In this document: positions 1-8,338 of the stretch, one piece after another
Layout of the letters: the number at the start of each line of letters is the position of its first letter
Position numbering within the stretch: the stretch's first letter is position 1
Assembly: GCF_007362955.1 (NCBI RefSeq)
Contig: NZ_CP041696.1
Location: 2,046,001-2,110,000 of the forward strand
Direction: 5' to 3'
DNA length: 64,000 nucleotides
From: Lysinibacillus fusiformis
Lineage (GTDB): Bacteria > Bacillota > Bacilli > Bacillales_A > Planococcaceae
The notes under the pieces: generated by a model
The model's input: only the letters and a program-made list of their open reading frames with translations
Told to the model about the DNA's origin: nothing
Database searches by the model: none
Position numbers and translations under genes: made by a program

Positions 1-1
1 A

Positions 2-94
2 TGGCGCGATGCAGCGGCATTCGTTATTTTAATTTTAATCTTAATCTTCAGACCATCGGGTATCTTTGGTAAAAACGCCCGCGAGAAAGTGTAG
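2..94 (+). CDS. livH: LivH-type permease, C-terminal end only
   Basis: This is the last 30 codons of a gene that begins before the window. The frame ends in a hydrophobic stretch followed by RPSGIFG and a short basic tail, the usual C-terminus of LivH/LivM-type branched-chain amino acid permeases. The next gene is livM, 13 bases after the stop, which supports livH. LivH and LivM form the membrane channel of the high-affinity Leu/Ile/Val importer. The N-terminus and most of the protein cannot be judged here. Confidence 0.8.
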   Translation, partial: WRDAAAFVILILILIFRPSGIFGKNAREKV

Positions 95-107
95 GTGAGC
101 GGTAATT

Positions 108-1043
108 ATGAAAAAGTCTAAAATATTCTGGGGCTATGCCGTATTAGCGCTAGTCATCTATGCAGTTGTTCAGGCGCTTATTACAACAGGAACAATTGAT
201 ATGTATTACAAAAATATGTTAATCACGATGTGTATTAACATCATGCTTGCAGTTAGTTTGCACATTGTCATTGGTATTACAGGCCAATTCTCGATTGGAC
301 ATGCCGGTTTCTTAGCAGTTGGTGCGTATATTTCAGCCATTATTACAACAAAGCTAATGTTACCGTTCCCATTAGCCATATTCTTAGGGGCGCTTGCAGC
401 AGCCGTGGCTGGTTTAATCGTAGGTATGCCAACACTGCGTTTAAAAGGTGACTATTTAGCAATTGCAACGTTAGGGTTTGCGGAAATTATTCGTATAGTC
501 TTTTTAAATACGGACTATGTTGGTGGCGCAGCGGGCATGCAGGTTAAGTATTTATCAACTTGGACTTATGCATTCGTAGGAGTTGTTCTAACAATTTTAG
601 TGATCGCAAACTTTACAAATTCGCGTCATGGTCGTGCGTGTATTTCCATTCGTGAAGACGAAATCGCAGCAGATGCAATGGGTATTAATACAACATATTA
701 TAAAGTGGTGGCGTTTGCGATTGGTTCATTCTTTGCAGGTCTTGCAGGGGCTATTTTCGCACATAATTTCTACATTATTCAACCAACAACTTTTGGTTTC
801 TTAAAATCATTTGATATTTTAATTTACGTGGTACTTGGTGGTTTAGGGAGTCTTTCTGGTTCTGTTATAGCTGCCATTTTCTTGACGGTTGTATCAACAT
901 ATTTAGCGAACTTCCCAGAAACACGTATGATTATTTACAGTTTGGTTCTCATATTCGTAATGCTTTATCGTCCAACGGGATTAATGGGGACAAAAGAAAT
1001 AACGCACTTATTCAAGTTTGGTAAAAAAGGAGGTACAAAATAA
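108..1043 (+). CDS. livM: Branched-chain amino acid ABC transporter permease LivM
   Basis: This is an inner-membrane permease subunit of the Leu/Ile/Val ABC importer, pairing with LivH and driven by LivG and LivF. The 311-residue protein has many hydrophobic segments. It shows the family signatures GQFSIGHAGF near residues 59-68 and PTLRLKGDYLAIATLGFAE near 108-126. The ATG is 13 bases after the livH stop. The last base of its stop codon is the first base of the livG start, so the genes are probably translationally coupled. The substrate is inferred from family and operon; some LivHMGF systems carry urea or other amides instead. Confidence 0.93.
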   Translation: MKKSKIFWGYAVLALVIYAVVQALITTGTIDMYYKNMLITMCINIMLAVSLHIVIGITGQFSIGHAGFLAVGAYISAIITTKLMLPFPLAIFLGALAAAVAGLIVGMPTLRLKGDYLAIATLGFAEIIRIVFLNTDYVGGAAGMQVKYLSTWTYAFVGVVLTILVIANFTNSRHGRACISIREDEIAADAMGINTTYYKVVAFAIGSFFAGLAGAIFAHNFYIIQPTTFGFLKSFDILIYVVLGGLGSLSGSVIAAIFLTVVSTYLANFPETRMIIYSLVLIFVMLYRPTGLMGTKEITHLFKFGKKGGTK

Positions 1044-1822
1044 TGACTGGCAACCTTCTTATCAACGTTGAAAACATGGGCATTCAATTCGGTGGTTTAA
1101 AGGCGGTACAGGGTGTTAATATGTACCTAAATCGCGGTGAATTAGTCGGTCTTATAGGACCCAATGGTGCTGGGAAAACAACGAGCTTCAACATGCTAAC
1201 AGGGGTGTATACGCCAACTGAAGGTATAATTACTTTCGATGGTAAAAAGATAAACGGCCTCGCACCTTACCAAGTAACACAAAAAGGAATCAGCCGTACG
1301 TTCCAAAATATCCGTCTATTTAAAGAACTATCTGTTTTAGATAATGTAAAAGTAGCGAACCATTCACTTGCAAGACACTCTATGTGGGCATCGATTTTTC
1401 GTCTACCGAATCACTTTAAAGGTGAAGCAGAAATGGAGCAGCAATCTTTTGAGTTCTTAAAAATCTTTGGCTTAGACATTTATAAAAATGAGCTTGCGAA
1501 AAACTTGCCATATGGGATGCAACGCCGCTTAGAAATTGCGCGTGCGTTAGCAGCAAATCCGAAATTATTATTACTGGATGAGCCAGCGGCAGGGATGAAT
1601 CCACAAGAAACACACGACTTAATGGAATTAATTGCGTTTATTCGAAAAGAGTTTGGTTTAACTATTCTGCTGATCGAGCATGATATGAGTTTAGTAATGG
1701 GAATATGCGAACGTATTTATGTACTCGATCACGGCCAATTAATTGCAGACGGGACACCAGAGGAAATTCGCAACAATCCGAAGGTAATAGAAGCTTACCT
1801 AGGTGAGGAGGTTATCAGCTAA
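1043..1822 (+). CDS. livG: Branched-chain amino acid ABC transporter ATPase LivG
   Basis: This is one of two ATPases powering the LivHM channel. The 259-residue protein has a Walker A motif GPNGAGKTT at residues 39-47, a LivG-type signature loop YGMQRRLEIARA near 156-167, a Walker B ending LLLLDEP near 175-181, and an H-switch IEHDMSLV near 211-218. The signature lacks the LSGGQ consensus, which is normal for LivG proteins. The ATG overlaps the livM stop and the stop overlaps the livF start, so the gene sits in a tight operon. It is distinguished from LivF by length and by the YGMQRR loop. Confidence 0.94.
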   Translation: MTGNLLINVENMGIQFGGLKAVQGVNMYLNRGELVGLIGPNGAGKTTSFNMLTGVYTPTEGIITFDGKKINGLAPYQVTQKGISRTFQNIRLFKELSVLDNVKVANHSLARHSMWASIFRLPNHFKGEAEMEQQSFEFLKIFGLDIYKNELAKNLPYGMQRRLEIARALAANPKLLLLDEPAAGMNPQETHDLMELIAFIRKEFGLTILLIEHDMSLVMGICERIYVLDHGQLIADGTPEEIRNNPKVIEAYLGEEVIS

Positions 1823-2529
1823 TGCTAAAAGTACAAAATATTGATGTGTTCTACGGAAACATCCAAGCATTAAAGGGCCTCTCTTTAGAAGTAAACGAGG
1901 GTGAAATTGTAACGTTAATCGGTGCAAATGGTGCTGGTAAAAGTACATTATTAAAAACATTGTCAGGCTTACTAAAACCAAAGGGTGGCATCATTGAATA
2001 TGAGGGCTTCTCGATTGCTGGGAAGGCCGCTCAATCGATTGTAAAATCAGGTATTTCACATGTACCAGAAGGTCGTCGTGTATTTGCCAATATGTCAGTA
2101 GAAGAAAACCTAGAGCTTGGCGCATATCTTCGTAATGATAAAGCGGGCATTAAAAAGGATATGGATCATGTATTCGAGTTATTCCCTCGTCTTGAGGAGC
2201 GTCGTAAGCAGCAATCAGGTACATTGTCCGGCGGTGAGCAACAGATGCTTGCAATGGGTCGAGCGTTAATGGCAAAACCGAAGCTACTATTAATGGATGA
2301 ACCATCAATGGGTCTAGCACCATTGATGGTAAAAAATATCTTCAATATTATTGAAAAGGTCAATAATGAAGGTACAACAGTACTTCTTGTAGAACAGAAT
2401 GCTAATATGGCGCTATCAGTAGCGAATCGTGCATATGTACTTGAAACAGGCCGTATCGTATTATCCGGTACAGCAAAAGAACTACAAGAAAGTGAACAAG
2501 TTAAAGCAGCATATCTAGGTGGTCTATAA
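1822..2529 (+). CDS. livF: Branched-chain amino acid ABC transporter ATPase LivF
   Basis: This is the second ATPase of the Leu/Ile/Val importer and the last gene of the operon. The 235-residue protein has Walker A GANGAGKST at 34-42, the LivF-typical VPEGRRVFANMSVEENL, an LSGGEQQM signature near 135-142 and Walker B LLLMDEPSMGL near 155-165. The start ATG overlaps the livG stop by one base. A strong rho-independent terminator follows within 10 bases, which marks the operon end. Family assignment is secure; substrate is inferred from the whole set of four genes. Confidence 0.94.
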   Translation: MLKVQNIDVFYGNIQALKGLSLEVNEGEIVTLIGANGAGKSTLLKTLSGLLKPKGGIIEYEGFSIAGKAAQSIVKSGISHVPEGRRVFANMSVEENLELGAYLRNDKAGIKKDMDHVFELFPRLEERRKQQSGTLSGGEQQMLAMGRALMAKPKLLLMDEPSMGLAPLMVKNIFNIIEKVNNEGTTVLLVEQNANMALSVANRAYVLETGRIVLSGTAKELQESEQVKAAYLGGL

Positions 2530-2536
2530 TAGGAGA

Positions 2537-2583
2537 GGAGGTGTCTCAAAAATTATTTGAGATACCTCCTTTCTATTTTTTTT
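2537..2583 (+). terminator. Terminator of the liv operon
   Basis: The 14-bp stem GGAGGTGTCTCAAA pairs with TTTGAGATACCTCC across a 5-base loop, with one G-U wobble. A T-rich tail at 2570-2583 follows. It lies 7 bases after the livF stop. Confidence 0.93.
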
Positions 2584-2593
2584 GAATTGTTAC

Positions 2594-2686
2594 GTGACGG
2601 ATAGAATTGCGAAAATGGTGAATAAAATCGAAAGTGACGGATAGAAACGATGAAATGAAGGATAGGATAGCTAAAGCGAAGGATAG
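2594..2686. repeat. Clustered GGATAG repeat
   Basis: The 13-base word GTGACGGATAGAA occurs exactly twice, at 2594-2606 and 2634-2646. The core GGATAG appears again at 2660-2665, 2665-2670 and 2681-2686. It fills the gap between the liv terminator and the cupin gene. No coding sense or stable hairpin was seen. It may be part of a dispersed genomic repeat family; this cannot be tested inside one window. Confidence 0.55.
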
Positions 2687-2739
2687 AGGTAGCGCCAGAC
2701 CTTTATTTTTTGGTAAAGTGGCAGAAAGGAGTGAGGTTT

Positions 2740-3237
2740 ATGCAGTATTCAGCACAATATTTTATCGATAAATTAAATTTAGTAGAGCATCCAGAAGGCG
2801 GTTACTATATTTCTTCGTTTAGATCGGCTGAGGAAATGGCGGTAAGGGATGTAACAAGACCAATTTATACGAGCATTTATTTTTTACTACGTTCACAGGA
2901 TATTTCCCATTTACATCGTTTAAAATCAGATGAGCTTTGGTATTACCATGCAGGAAGTCCATTGACTGTCCATATGGTTTACCCTGATGGTACATATGAG
3001 GCCAAGAAGTTAGGGTTAAATATGGAGGCAGGGGAGGTACCCCAAGTAGCTGTGCCAAAAAATACGATTTTTGGCTCGTCTGTAGAGGATGCTAATACAT
3101 TTAGTTTAGTAGGTTGTATGGTGGCTCCGGGCTTTGATTTTACGGACTTTGAATTGTTTACACAAGATGAGCTCTTAGCAGATTATCCGCAGCATGAAGC
3201 TGTCATCCGCAAAATGGCGTATAAGACAATTAAATAG
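2740..3237 (+). CDS. Cupin-like DUF985 family protein
   Basis: This 165-residue protein belongs to the DUF985 (cupin_5) family of single-domain beta-barrel proteins, whose function is not settled. The family marks are HPEGGYY at residues 17-23, an Arg-Ser shortly after, and a metal-site-like stretch SHLHRLKSDELWYYHAG at 56-72 with His57, His59, Glu65 and His70. I chose the ATG at 2740 because AAAGGAGTGAGG lies just before it. An upstream in-frame TTG at 2710 would add ten residues and has no binding site. It has its own transcription unit between two hairpins. Confidence 0.85.
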   Translation: MQYSAQYFIDKLNLVEHPEGGYYISSFRSAEEMAVRDVTRPIYTSIYFLLRSQDISHLHRLKSDELWYYHAGSPLTVHMVYPDGTYEAKKLGLNMEAGEVPQVAVPKNTIFGSSVEDANTFSLVGCMVAPGFDFTDFELFTQDELLADYPQHEAVIRKMAYKTIK

Positions 3238-3249
3238 CGATAACAGAGC

Positions 3250-3278
3250 CGACTCAAAGCACTTAGAGTCGACCTTTT
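3250..3278 (+). terminator. Probable terminator after the cupin gene
   Basis: CGACTC pairs with GAGTCG and the inner AAG with CTT, giving a near-continuous 22-base hairpin at 3250-3271. It is followed by a short T-rich tail (CCTTTTCT). The tail is weak, so some read-through is possible. Confidence 0.55.
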
Positions 3279-3304
3279 CTGTGCGAAAGTAAAGTGTTTA
3301 CGTC

Positions 3305-3331
3305 AAAGGGCGCTATAATTAATCGCCCTTT
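3305..3331. terminator. Hairpin between convergent genes
   Basis: A perfect 8-bp stem AAAGGGCG/CGCCCTTT with an 11-base loop lies 22 bases past the stop of the leftward gene at 3354. It could terminate either strand, but T tracts are short on both sides. Confidence 0.5.
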
Positions 3332-3353
3332 ACTTATTGAACAACCTCTTGAT

Positions 3354-4073
3354 TTACCACAAAATTTCTTCTGGGTAGTTAGCATTGATTTGGATCTCAT
3401 GCAACGCTTTTTTGGTCGTTATCGCAGCTTCCATCAACTGTGATTTAAGTGTTACATATTCATCGTCCTCAAGCATTAATCGGAGAGCGAAGGCTGCTAA
3501 ATGAGCTTTGCGTTCCTCGGAATTCAAACCTATGTATTCTAGATTTAGTATGTCTACATATTGTGTAGCGTAACGGAAAGTCAATGGAGTTTTCGTGTGG
3601 AGCATTCTTAAAAATACTAAATATTCATCATCCCCAAGCTCCTGCTCTAAGCATTCAGCAACTGACGCTTGGAACTTTCGAATGGTAGCAATATAAATAT
3701 TCCACTCTGAAGAATCGATGAGCTCCTGATGCAAGCGGATAAAGTCATTCAATGCAATCGCCGTAAAAATAAGTTCTGGCCAAAGAACTTCAGTTGCATA
3801 ATAGACATTTTTGTTTGGAAAAATGATTTCATGTTGTGTGAGTACACTTTTAGTGAGTCCATTACTAACAAATTCAAGCTGGTGATCACCTTGGGCCGCA
3901 TGGCGAAGATTATAGCAAATACCAAGGATTCGCTGCCGCGCACCTTGGTAGTCGTAATATTTGTTTTCATCTCCAGTAACTTTATAAATTGCATTAATGA
4001 GTTGATCTAAATCCCAAAAGTCACCACTAATCCGTGCGCCTGTTAGCTGTTCGGTACTTTGAATTGAAAGCAT
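3354..4073 (-). CDS. Uncharacterised 239-residue protein, possibly DUF6904-like
   Basis: I do not firmly recognise this protein. It is soluble and acidic, with no signal peptide or membrane segment. The N-terminal GARISGDFWDLDQLINAIYKV and the following YDYQGARQRILGICYNLRHA recall an uncharacterised Bacillales family (DUF6904-like); that link is from memory and tentative. The start ATG is preceded on its strand by AAGGGGGA at normal spacing, so the gene is likely expressed. It is transcribed in the same direction as the rluF gene, 23 bases after that gene's stop, so the two may share a transcript. No catalytic motif is visible. Confidence 0.6.
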   Translation of the reverse strand: MLSIQSTEQLTGARISGDFWDLDQLINAIYKVTGDENKYYDYQGARQRILGICYNLRHAAQGDHQLEFVSNGLTKSVLTQHEIIFPNKNVYYATEVLWPELIFTAIALNDFIRLHQELIDSSEWNIYIATIRKFQASVAECLEQELGDDEYLVFLRMLHTKTPLTFRYATQYVDILNLEYIGLNSEERKAHLAAFALRLMLEDDEYVTLKSQLMEAAITTKKALHEIQINANYPEEILW

Positions 4074-4096
4074 AGCTCTATCCCCCTTAATTAGTA

Positions 4097-4798
4097 TTAT
4101 TTTGGTGTGTAATCCAGTAGTTTGAATAGTTCTGTTCGCTCTTTTTCAGTTAAATCACGCCACTGCCCAATTTTTAGATTGCCGAGTTTAATATTCATAA
4201 TACGAATACGTTGTAGCCTTTTAACGGAATAGCCAAGTGCGGAACACATACGGCGAATTTGACGATTTAAGCCTTGCTCTAAAATAATTTTAAATACTTT
4301 ATCTGAAATTTTTTCAACATAGCAAGGTAAAGTGGTTGTATCTAAAATATCAACCCCTGCCCCCATTTTTTTGATGAATTGCTCTGTAATAGGTTTATCG
4401 ACTTGTACGATATATTCCTTTTCGTGATGGTTTTCTGCACGTAAAATTTTGTTTACAATATCACCATCATTTGTAAGTAATAATAATCCCTCAGATTCTT
4501 TGTCGAGACGACCAATATGAAAAATTCGCAAGGGATGATTAATAAAATCAACGACATTACCTTTTATATGCTGTTCAGTTGTACTTGTTATGCCAACTGG
4601 TTTATTTAACACAATATACACAAGTTGTTGTTCTTTTTTTACCTCTTCTCCATCTACGTAAACTAAATCACCTGCTTCTACTTGACTTCCAACAGTTGCA
4701 AGCTCCCCATTGATGGTTACCTTACCTTCTTCTATCCACTTATCAGCACCACGACGTGATACAATGCCAGTCTCACTCAAATATTTATTAATACGCAT
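4097..4798 (-). CDS. rluF: 23S rRNA pseudouridine synthase, RluF type
   Basis: This enzyme converts a uridine in 23S rRNA (position 2604 in E. coli RluF) to pseudouridine. The 233-residue protein has an N-terminal S4 RNA-binding domain (about residues 1-60). The RsuA/RluB/E/F-type catalytic domain follows, with GRLDKESEGLLLLTNDG at 96-112 and catalytic Asp99. The conserved LNRQIRRMCSALGY follows near 177-190. Length and motifs fit RluF rather than RsuA or RluB, but the exact target uridine is inferred. It reads leftward, divergent from the aldehyde dehydrogenase operon, and is followed closely by an unknown gene. Confidence 0.85.
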   Translation of the reverse strand: MRINKYLSETGIVSRRGADKWIEEGKVTINGELATVGSQVEAGDLVYVDGEEVKKEQQLVYIVLNKPVGITSTTEQHIKGNVVDFINHPLRIFHIGRLDKESEGLLLLTNDGDIVNKILRAENHHEKEYIVQVDKPITEQFIKKMGAGVDILDTTTLPCYVEKISDKVFKIILEQGLNRQIRRMCSALGYSVKRLQRIRIMNIKLGNLKIGQWRDLTEKERTELFKLLDYTPK

Positions 4799-4861
4799 AC
4801 CGTTCTCCTATACATTCATAATTATTTTAAGTATACATTATCGTTGGACGCGGCGTGAATC

Positions 4862-4927
4862 CTAGAAGCTTTTCTAGCAAAAATAATTTCACTGGAAAAT
4901 AAATTCTAAAAAGTTGAAATTATTTTT
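4862..4927. promoter_or_regulatory. Two inverted repeats upstream of the aldehyde dehydrogenase
   Basis: CTAGAA at 4862-4867 pairs with TTCTAG at 4872-4877. Next to it, a perfect 13-bp inverted repeat spans 4879-4891 (AAAAATAATTTCA) and 4915-4927 (TGAAATTATTTTT) with a 23-base gap. They lie between the divergent rluF and aldehyde dehydrogenase genes. They could be operators, an attenuator hairpin, or both. Confidence 0.5.
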
Positions 4928-5042
4928 TGTTTCTGACAATATATTGTGTAAGAGGGTTTCTATGAAAATATTGTTATTTCGATATAAAACAGCTATTTTT
5001 GTAGGTATTTTCTCATTATTTTGTGTAAAGGGGAGAAGTGAA

Positions 5043-6563
5043 ATGGTTTATGCATTTCCAAACACTGAAGGATCGGTAGTTCAATTCAAAGAGAAATATG
5101 ATAATTACATTGGTGGAGAATGGACACCCCCAGTGAAAGGCCAATACTTTGATAATGTTACTCCTGTTACTGGACAAGTTTTTACACAAGCAGCGCGCTC
5201 GACTGCTGAGGATATTGAACATGCACTTGATGCAGCACATGCCGCAAAAGATGCATGGGGCCAAACATCTGCAACAGAGCGTGCAAACATTTTACTTAAA
5301 ATAGCGGACCGCATTGAACAAAACTTAGAAAAGTTAGCCGTTGCAGAAACATGGGATAACGGAAAAGCGGTACGTGAAACATTGAATGCAGATATCCCTC
5401 TAGCGATTGATCATTTCCGTTATTTTGCGGGAGCTTTACGTGCACAAGAAGGTGCATTAAGCCAAATAGATAATGATACAGTTGCTTATCACTTCCATGA
5501 ACCTATTGGGGTAGTCGGTCAAATTATTCCTTGGAATTTCCCGTTATTAATGGCTGTTTGGAAGCTAGCGCCTGCACTTGCTGCCGGAAACTGTGTGGTG
5601 TTAAAGCCTGCAGAGCAAACACCAGTTTCGATTATGGTGTTAGTAGAACTAATTGGTGATTTATTGCCACCAGGCGTACTAAATGTTGTTAACGGTTTTG
5701 GTTTAGAAGCAGGTAAACCACTTGCATCCAATCCACGTATTGGAAAAATTGCCTTTACAGGTGAAACAACAACGGGTCGTTTAATCATGCAATATGCTTC
5801 GCAAAACCTTATTCCCGTAACGTTAGAATTGGGCGGAAAGTCTCCAAATATTTTCTTCGAAGATATTATGGATGAAGACGATGCCTTTTTAGATAAAGCA
5901 GTAGAAGGCTTTGTTTTATTTGCTCTTAACCAAGGAGAAGTATGTACATGTCCTTCACGTGCATTAATTCAAGAATCCATTTACGATAAGTTTATGGAGC
6001 GTGTACTGCAACGCGTAGAAGCCATTAAAGTTGGAAACCCACTAGATCCGAATACCATGATGGGTGCACAGGCTTCAAGTGAGCAAATGGAAAAAATCCT
6101 TTCCTATTTAGATATTGGTAAGCAAGAGGGCGCTGAGTGTCTGATTGGTGGGGAGAAAAATAATGTAGGCACAGGCTTCGAAAACGGCTACTACGTTAAG
6201 CCAACTGTTTTCAAAGGACATAACAAAATGCGTATTTTCCAAGAGGAAATCTTTGGGCCTGTTGTTGCAGTAACAACATTCAAAACGAAAGAAGAAGCTT
6301 TAGAAATTGCGAACGATACACTATATGGTTTAGGTTCTGGTATTTGGACACGTGATATGAATACAGCATATCGTTTTGGTCGAGGTATTCAAGCTGGTCG
6401 CGTTTGGACAAACTGCTACCATGCCTACCCAGCACATGCTGCATTCGGTGGGTACAAAATGTCAGGTATCGGTCGTGAGACGCATAAGATGATGCTTTCG
6501 CATTACCAACAAACGAAAAACTTATTAGTAAGCTATAGCGAAAACAAACTAGGTTTCTTCTAA
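5043..6563 (+). CDS. NAD-dependent acetaldehyde dehydrogenase (AcoD/AldB-ExaC type)
   Basis: This enzyme oxidises short aldehydes such as acetaldehyde to the acid with NAD(P). The 506-residue length from the ATG at 5043 matches AcoD/AldB proteins. The binding site AAAGGGGAGAAGTG lies directly before it. Catalytic Cys301 lies in [12 protein letters not shown] and the general base Glu262 in [10 protein letters not shown]. The PWNFPLLM cofactor-binding stretch is present. A DUF779 gene follows 21 bases later, a pairing typical of this subfamily. An in-frame hydrophobic extension from 4914 or 4962 is open but is probably chance. The physiological substrate (ethanol or acetoin breakdown) is inferred. 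Confidence 0.88.
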   Translation: MVYAFPNTEGSVVQFKEKYDNYIGGEWTPPVKGQYFDNVTPVTGQVFTQAARSTAEDIEHALDAAHAAKDAWGQTSATERANILLKIADRIEQNLEKLAVAETWDNGKAVRETLNADIPLAIDHFRYFAGALRAQEGALSQIDNDTVAYHFHEPIGVVGQIIPWNFPLLMAVWKLAPALAAGNCVVLKPAEQTPVSIMVLVELIGDLLPPGVLNVVNGFGLEAGKPLASNPRIGKIAFTGETTTGRLIMQYASQNLIPVTLELGGKSPNIFFEDIMDEDDAFLDKAVEGFVLFALNQGEVCTCPSRALIQESIYDKFMERVLQRVEAIKVGNPLDPNTMMGAQASSEQMEKILSYLDIGKQEGAECLIGGEKNNVGTGFENGYYVKPTVFKGHNKMRIFQEEIFGPVVAVTTFKTKEEALEIANDTLYGLGSGIWTRDMNTAYRFGRGIQAGRVWTNCYHAYPAHAAFGGYKMSGIGRETHKMMLSHYQQTKNLLVSYSENKLGFF

Positions 6564-6584
6564 TCAGTAAGGGGGTGCAAAGGC

Positions 6585-6947
6585 GTGGTTGAACGTGTAT
6601 TAGCAACGGAAGAAGCGCTGGCACTAATCAATTTATTGACAGAAAAACATGGACCGGTTATGTTTCATCAATCAGGCGGATGTTGTGATGGATCTTCTCC
6701 GATGTGTTATCCAGAGGGTGACCTAATATTGGGTGAACAGGATGTATGTCTCGGTGAGATTGGTGGGGTTCCATTTTATATGCATAGAAATCAATATGAT
6801 TATTGGAAGCACACACAAATTATCTTAGACGTTGTTGACGGTAGAGGCGGTATGTTCTCCCTCGAGGGCGTAGAAGGTAAGCGGTTTTTAACAAGATCAA
6901 GAGCCTTTTCAACAGAAGAATTAAAAGAATTGGGCTTGATTCAGTAG
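6585..6947 (+). CDS. DUF779 family protein, partner of acetaldehyde dehydrogenase
   Basis: This is a 120-residue soluble protein of the DUF779 family, whose genes commonly sit beside AcoD/ExaC-type aldehyde dehydrogenases. Its biochemical role is unknown. Conserved residues visible here are HQSGGCCDGSSPMCYPEG (Cys33, Cys34, Cys41) and a further Cys55 in DVCLGEI, which could form a metal or redox site. The start is GTG at 6585, with AAGGGGGTG 9-15 bases upstream. It is cotranscribed with the dehydrogenase and ends before a long terminator hairpin shared with a small gene on the other strand. Confidence 0.85.
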   Translation: MVERVLATEEALALINLLTEKHGPVMFHQSGGCCDGSSPMCYPEGDLILGEQDVCLGEIGGVPFYMHRNQYDYWKHTQIILDVVDGRGGMFSLEGVEGKRFLTRSRAFSTEELKELGLIQ

Positions 6948-6980
6948 TGTTTCGCAAAAGTTTTTTTGATCCTTAAAAGC

Positions 6981-7057
6981 AATAGCATAGAAATTAAAAA
7001 ACAGCGGCAAAAGAACTTCAATGTTTTTTGTCGCTGTTTTTCTATGCTATTTTTTCT
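6981..7057. terminator. Long two-part terminator hairpin, probably bidirectional
   Basis: AATAGCATAG (6981-6990) pairs with CTATGCTATT (7042-7051). Inside it, AAAACAGCGGCAAAA pairs with TTTTGTCGCTGTTTT with one wobble. Ts follow on the plus strand and an A-rich run precedes it, so it can end transcription both from the DUF779 operon and from the small leftward gene at 7047-7172. Confidence 0.88.
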
Positions 7058-7172
7058 GCAAAAGTTTATGTAAATTAATATTATTTTGAGAGCTACGTAA
7101 TAGTAAAAAAAGCTGCGACCGATCTCGTAAGGTTTCAGTGAATAACGATTTTTTAGTCGTCCTTTCAATCAT
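7047..7172 (-). CDS. Small 41-residue basic protein, unrecognised
   Basis: This short frame reads M-I-E-R-T-T-K-K-S-L-F then a Leu-rich, Arg/Lys-containing helix-like stretch, ending LLQKK. Its start ATG follows GGGGGATTATT, a usable ribosome binding site. Its stop lies in the arm of the hairpin at 6981-7051, which would act as its terminator. No family is recognised. It is supported by context (binding site, terminator, an otherwise unexplained 377-base gap), not by homology. Confidence 0.42.
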   Translation of the reverse strand: MIERTTKKSLFTETLRDRSQLFLLLRSSQNNINLHKLLQKK

Positions 7173-7324
7173 AATAATCCCCCATTAATTACTGATTTAT
7201 TTTATTAAACCATATAAAACCTAGTCACATACATTAATTTAAGTTTACTTTTTATGTTAATTGTTACAAAATGATTGAATCTTTCGGACGAAATATTACG
7301 TAAATAGTAAAAAGGAGCGTGTTT

Positions 7325-8296
7325 ATGATGGATTTTGTTATAATTGAAAACCAATTTACACAAACGGTGGAGGACATAGCGAAGGCGGCTGGATGGTCGG
7401 TCGATCGTAAAATTATATTGGCCATTGCCAGTACGTATGTAGCAACGGGCAGAACCTTTGACGCTTTAAAATATAATGAAGTATTACAAGAGATAAAGAA
7501 GCAAACGTCATGGATGTCTCCACTAAGAGCAAACATTGGGTATAGTATTGCTGCAAACATAGTGGAACAAGATGATGTCAAGCAGGCAGTAAAAAATATA
7601 CTTGTAAATGAAAAGATACTAAAGGAAGTAAAATTTAAAAGTGGGAATTTTAATTTTATAGCTGCTCAATTTTTAACAAAAATTGAAAGTGAGAAACAAG
7701 CACATGCACAAACGGCACGTGCTTTATATGAAGCGATTCGAAAACATCATCGATTTTTAACCTCTTTTGATGATATTCCTTATGCTGTATTACTAAGCAG
7801 CCCAACAGATGACGTTGTACTACGTGCGGAAACAATGAATTGTTATTATAAGGAGCTACGTACGTATTATTTCAATGCAGGAAATGAATTACAATGGCTA
7901 TCTCAGGTGCTAACATTTATATCTCCACAATACGATAGTAACCTTGTGCCAAGCGTTGTTAATATTCGTGACATATTAAAAAAGCAAGATGTAAAAGTAA
8001 AAACGATGCACTATCCATTACTTGGATTTTTAGCAATTCTTCAAGTGAATAATGTGCAAATCCAGCAAATTACTGATTTGTACTATGAATTAAAGGGTAT
8101 GAAATTATTAAAATGGCATCGTGAATTTGTGCTGTTTATGGCAATACAAATTGCTATTTATGATATGGCGAAGGTGCAACAGTCATTATCTATGTCCATA
8201 ATGACATCTATCGAGCTTTTAATACAAGCACAACAGGCTGCGATGATGGCAGCAGTAACGGCAGCAGCTGTGGCATCTAATACGAGCTCTTCGTGA
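7325..8296 (+). CDS. DUF4003 family protein
   Basis: This soluble, mostly helical protein of 323 residues looks like the Bacillales DUF4003 family, which has no established function. The recognisable parts are the N-terminal NQFTQTVEDI region, the central SFDDIPYAVLLSS stretch, and a C-terminal Ala/Met/Ser-rich tail ending in NTSSS. I chose ATG at 7325, seven bases after AAAGGAG; a GTG at 7319 and an ATG at 7328 are alternatives. It stands between two aldehyde dehydrogenase genes and may share a transcript with the second, 42 bases on. Function is not inferred. Confidence 0.7.
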   Translation: MMDFVIIENQFTQTVEDIAKAAGWSVDRKIILAIASTYVATGRTFDALKYNEVLQEIKKQTSWMSPLRANIGYSIAANIVEQDDVKQAVKNILVNEKILKEVKFKSGNFNFIAAQFLTKIESEKQAHAQTARALYEAIRKHHRFLTSFDDIPYAVLLSSPTDDVVLRAETMNCYYKELRTYYFNAGNELQWLSQVLTFISPQYDSNLVPSVVNIRDILKKQDVKVKTMHYPLLGFLAILQVNNVQIQQITDLYYELKGMKLLKWHREFVLFMAIQIAIYDMAKVQQSLSMSIMTSIELLIQAQQAAMMAAVTAAAVASNTSSS

Positions 8297-8338
8297 TAGA
8301 CTAATGAAGAGATTATTTTTCGGAGGTGCTTTTGAAAG

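Noticed and set aside
4914..5042. In-frame N-terminal extension of the aldehyde dehydrogenase with a hydrophobic stretch that looks like a signal peptide
   Set aside because: The only good ribosome binding site precedes ATG 5043, the resulting 506 residues match the cytoplasmic family, and the extension runs through an inverted repeat in the promoter region.
6941..7168. 75-codon leftward frame in the DUF779 downstream gap
   Set aside because: No binding site, and it reads through both arms of the terminator into the DUF779 stop; the shorter frame at 7047-7172 has a better start and end.
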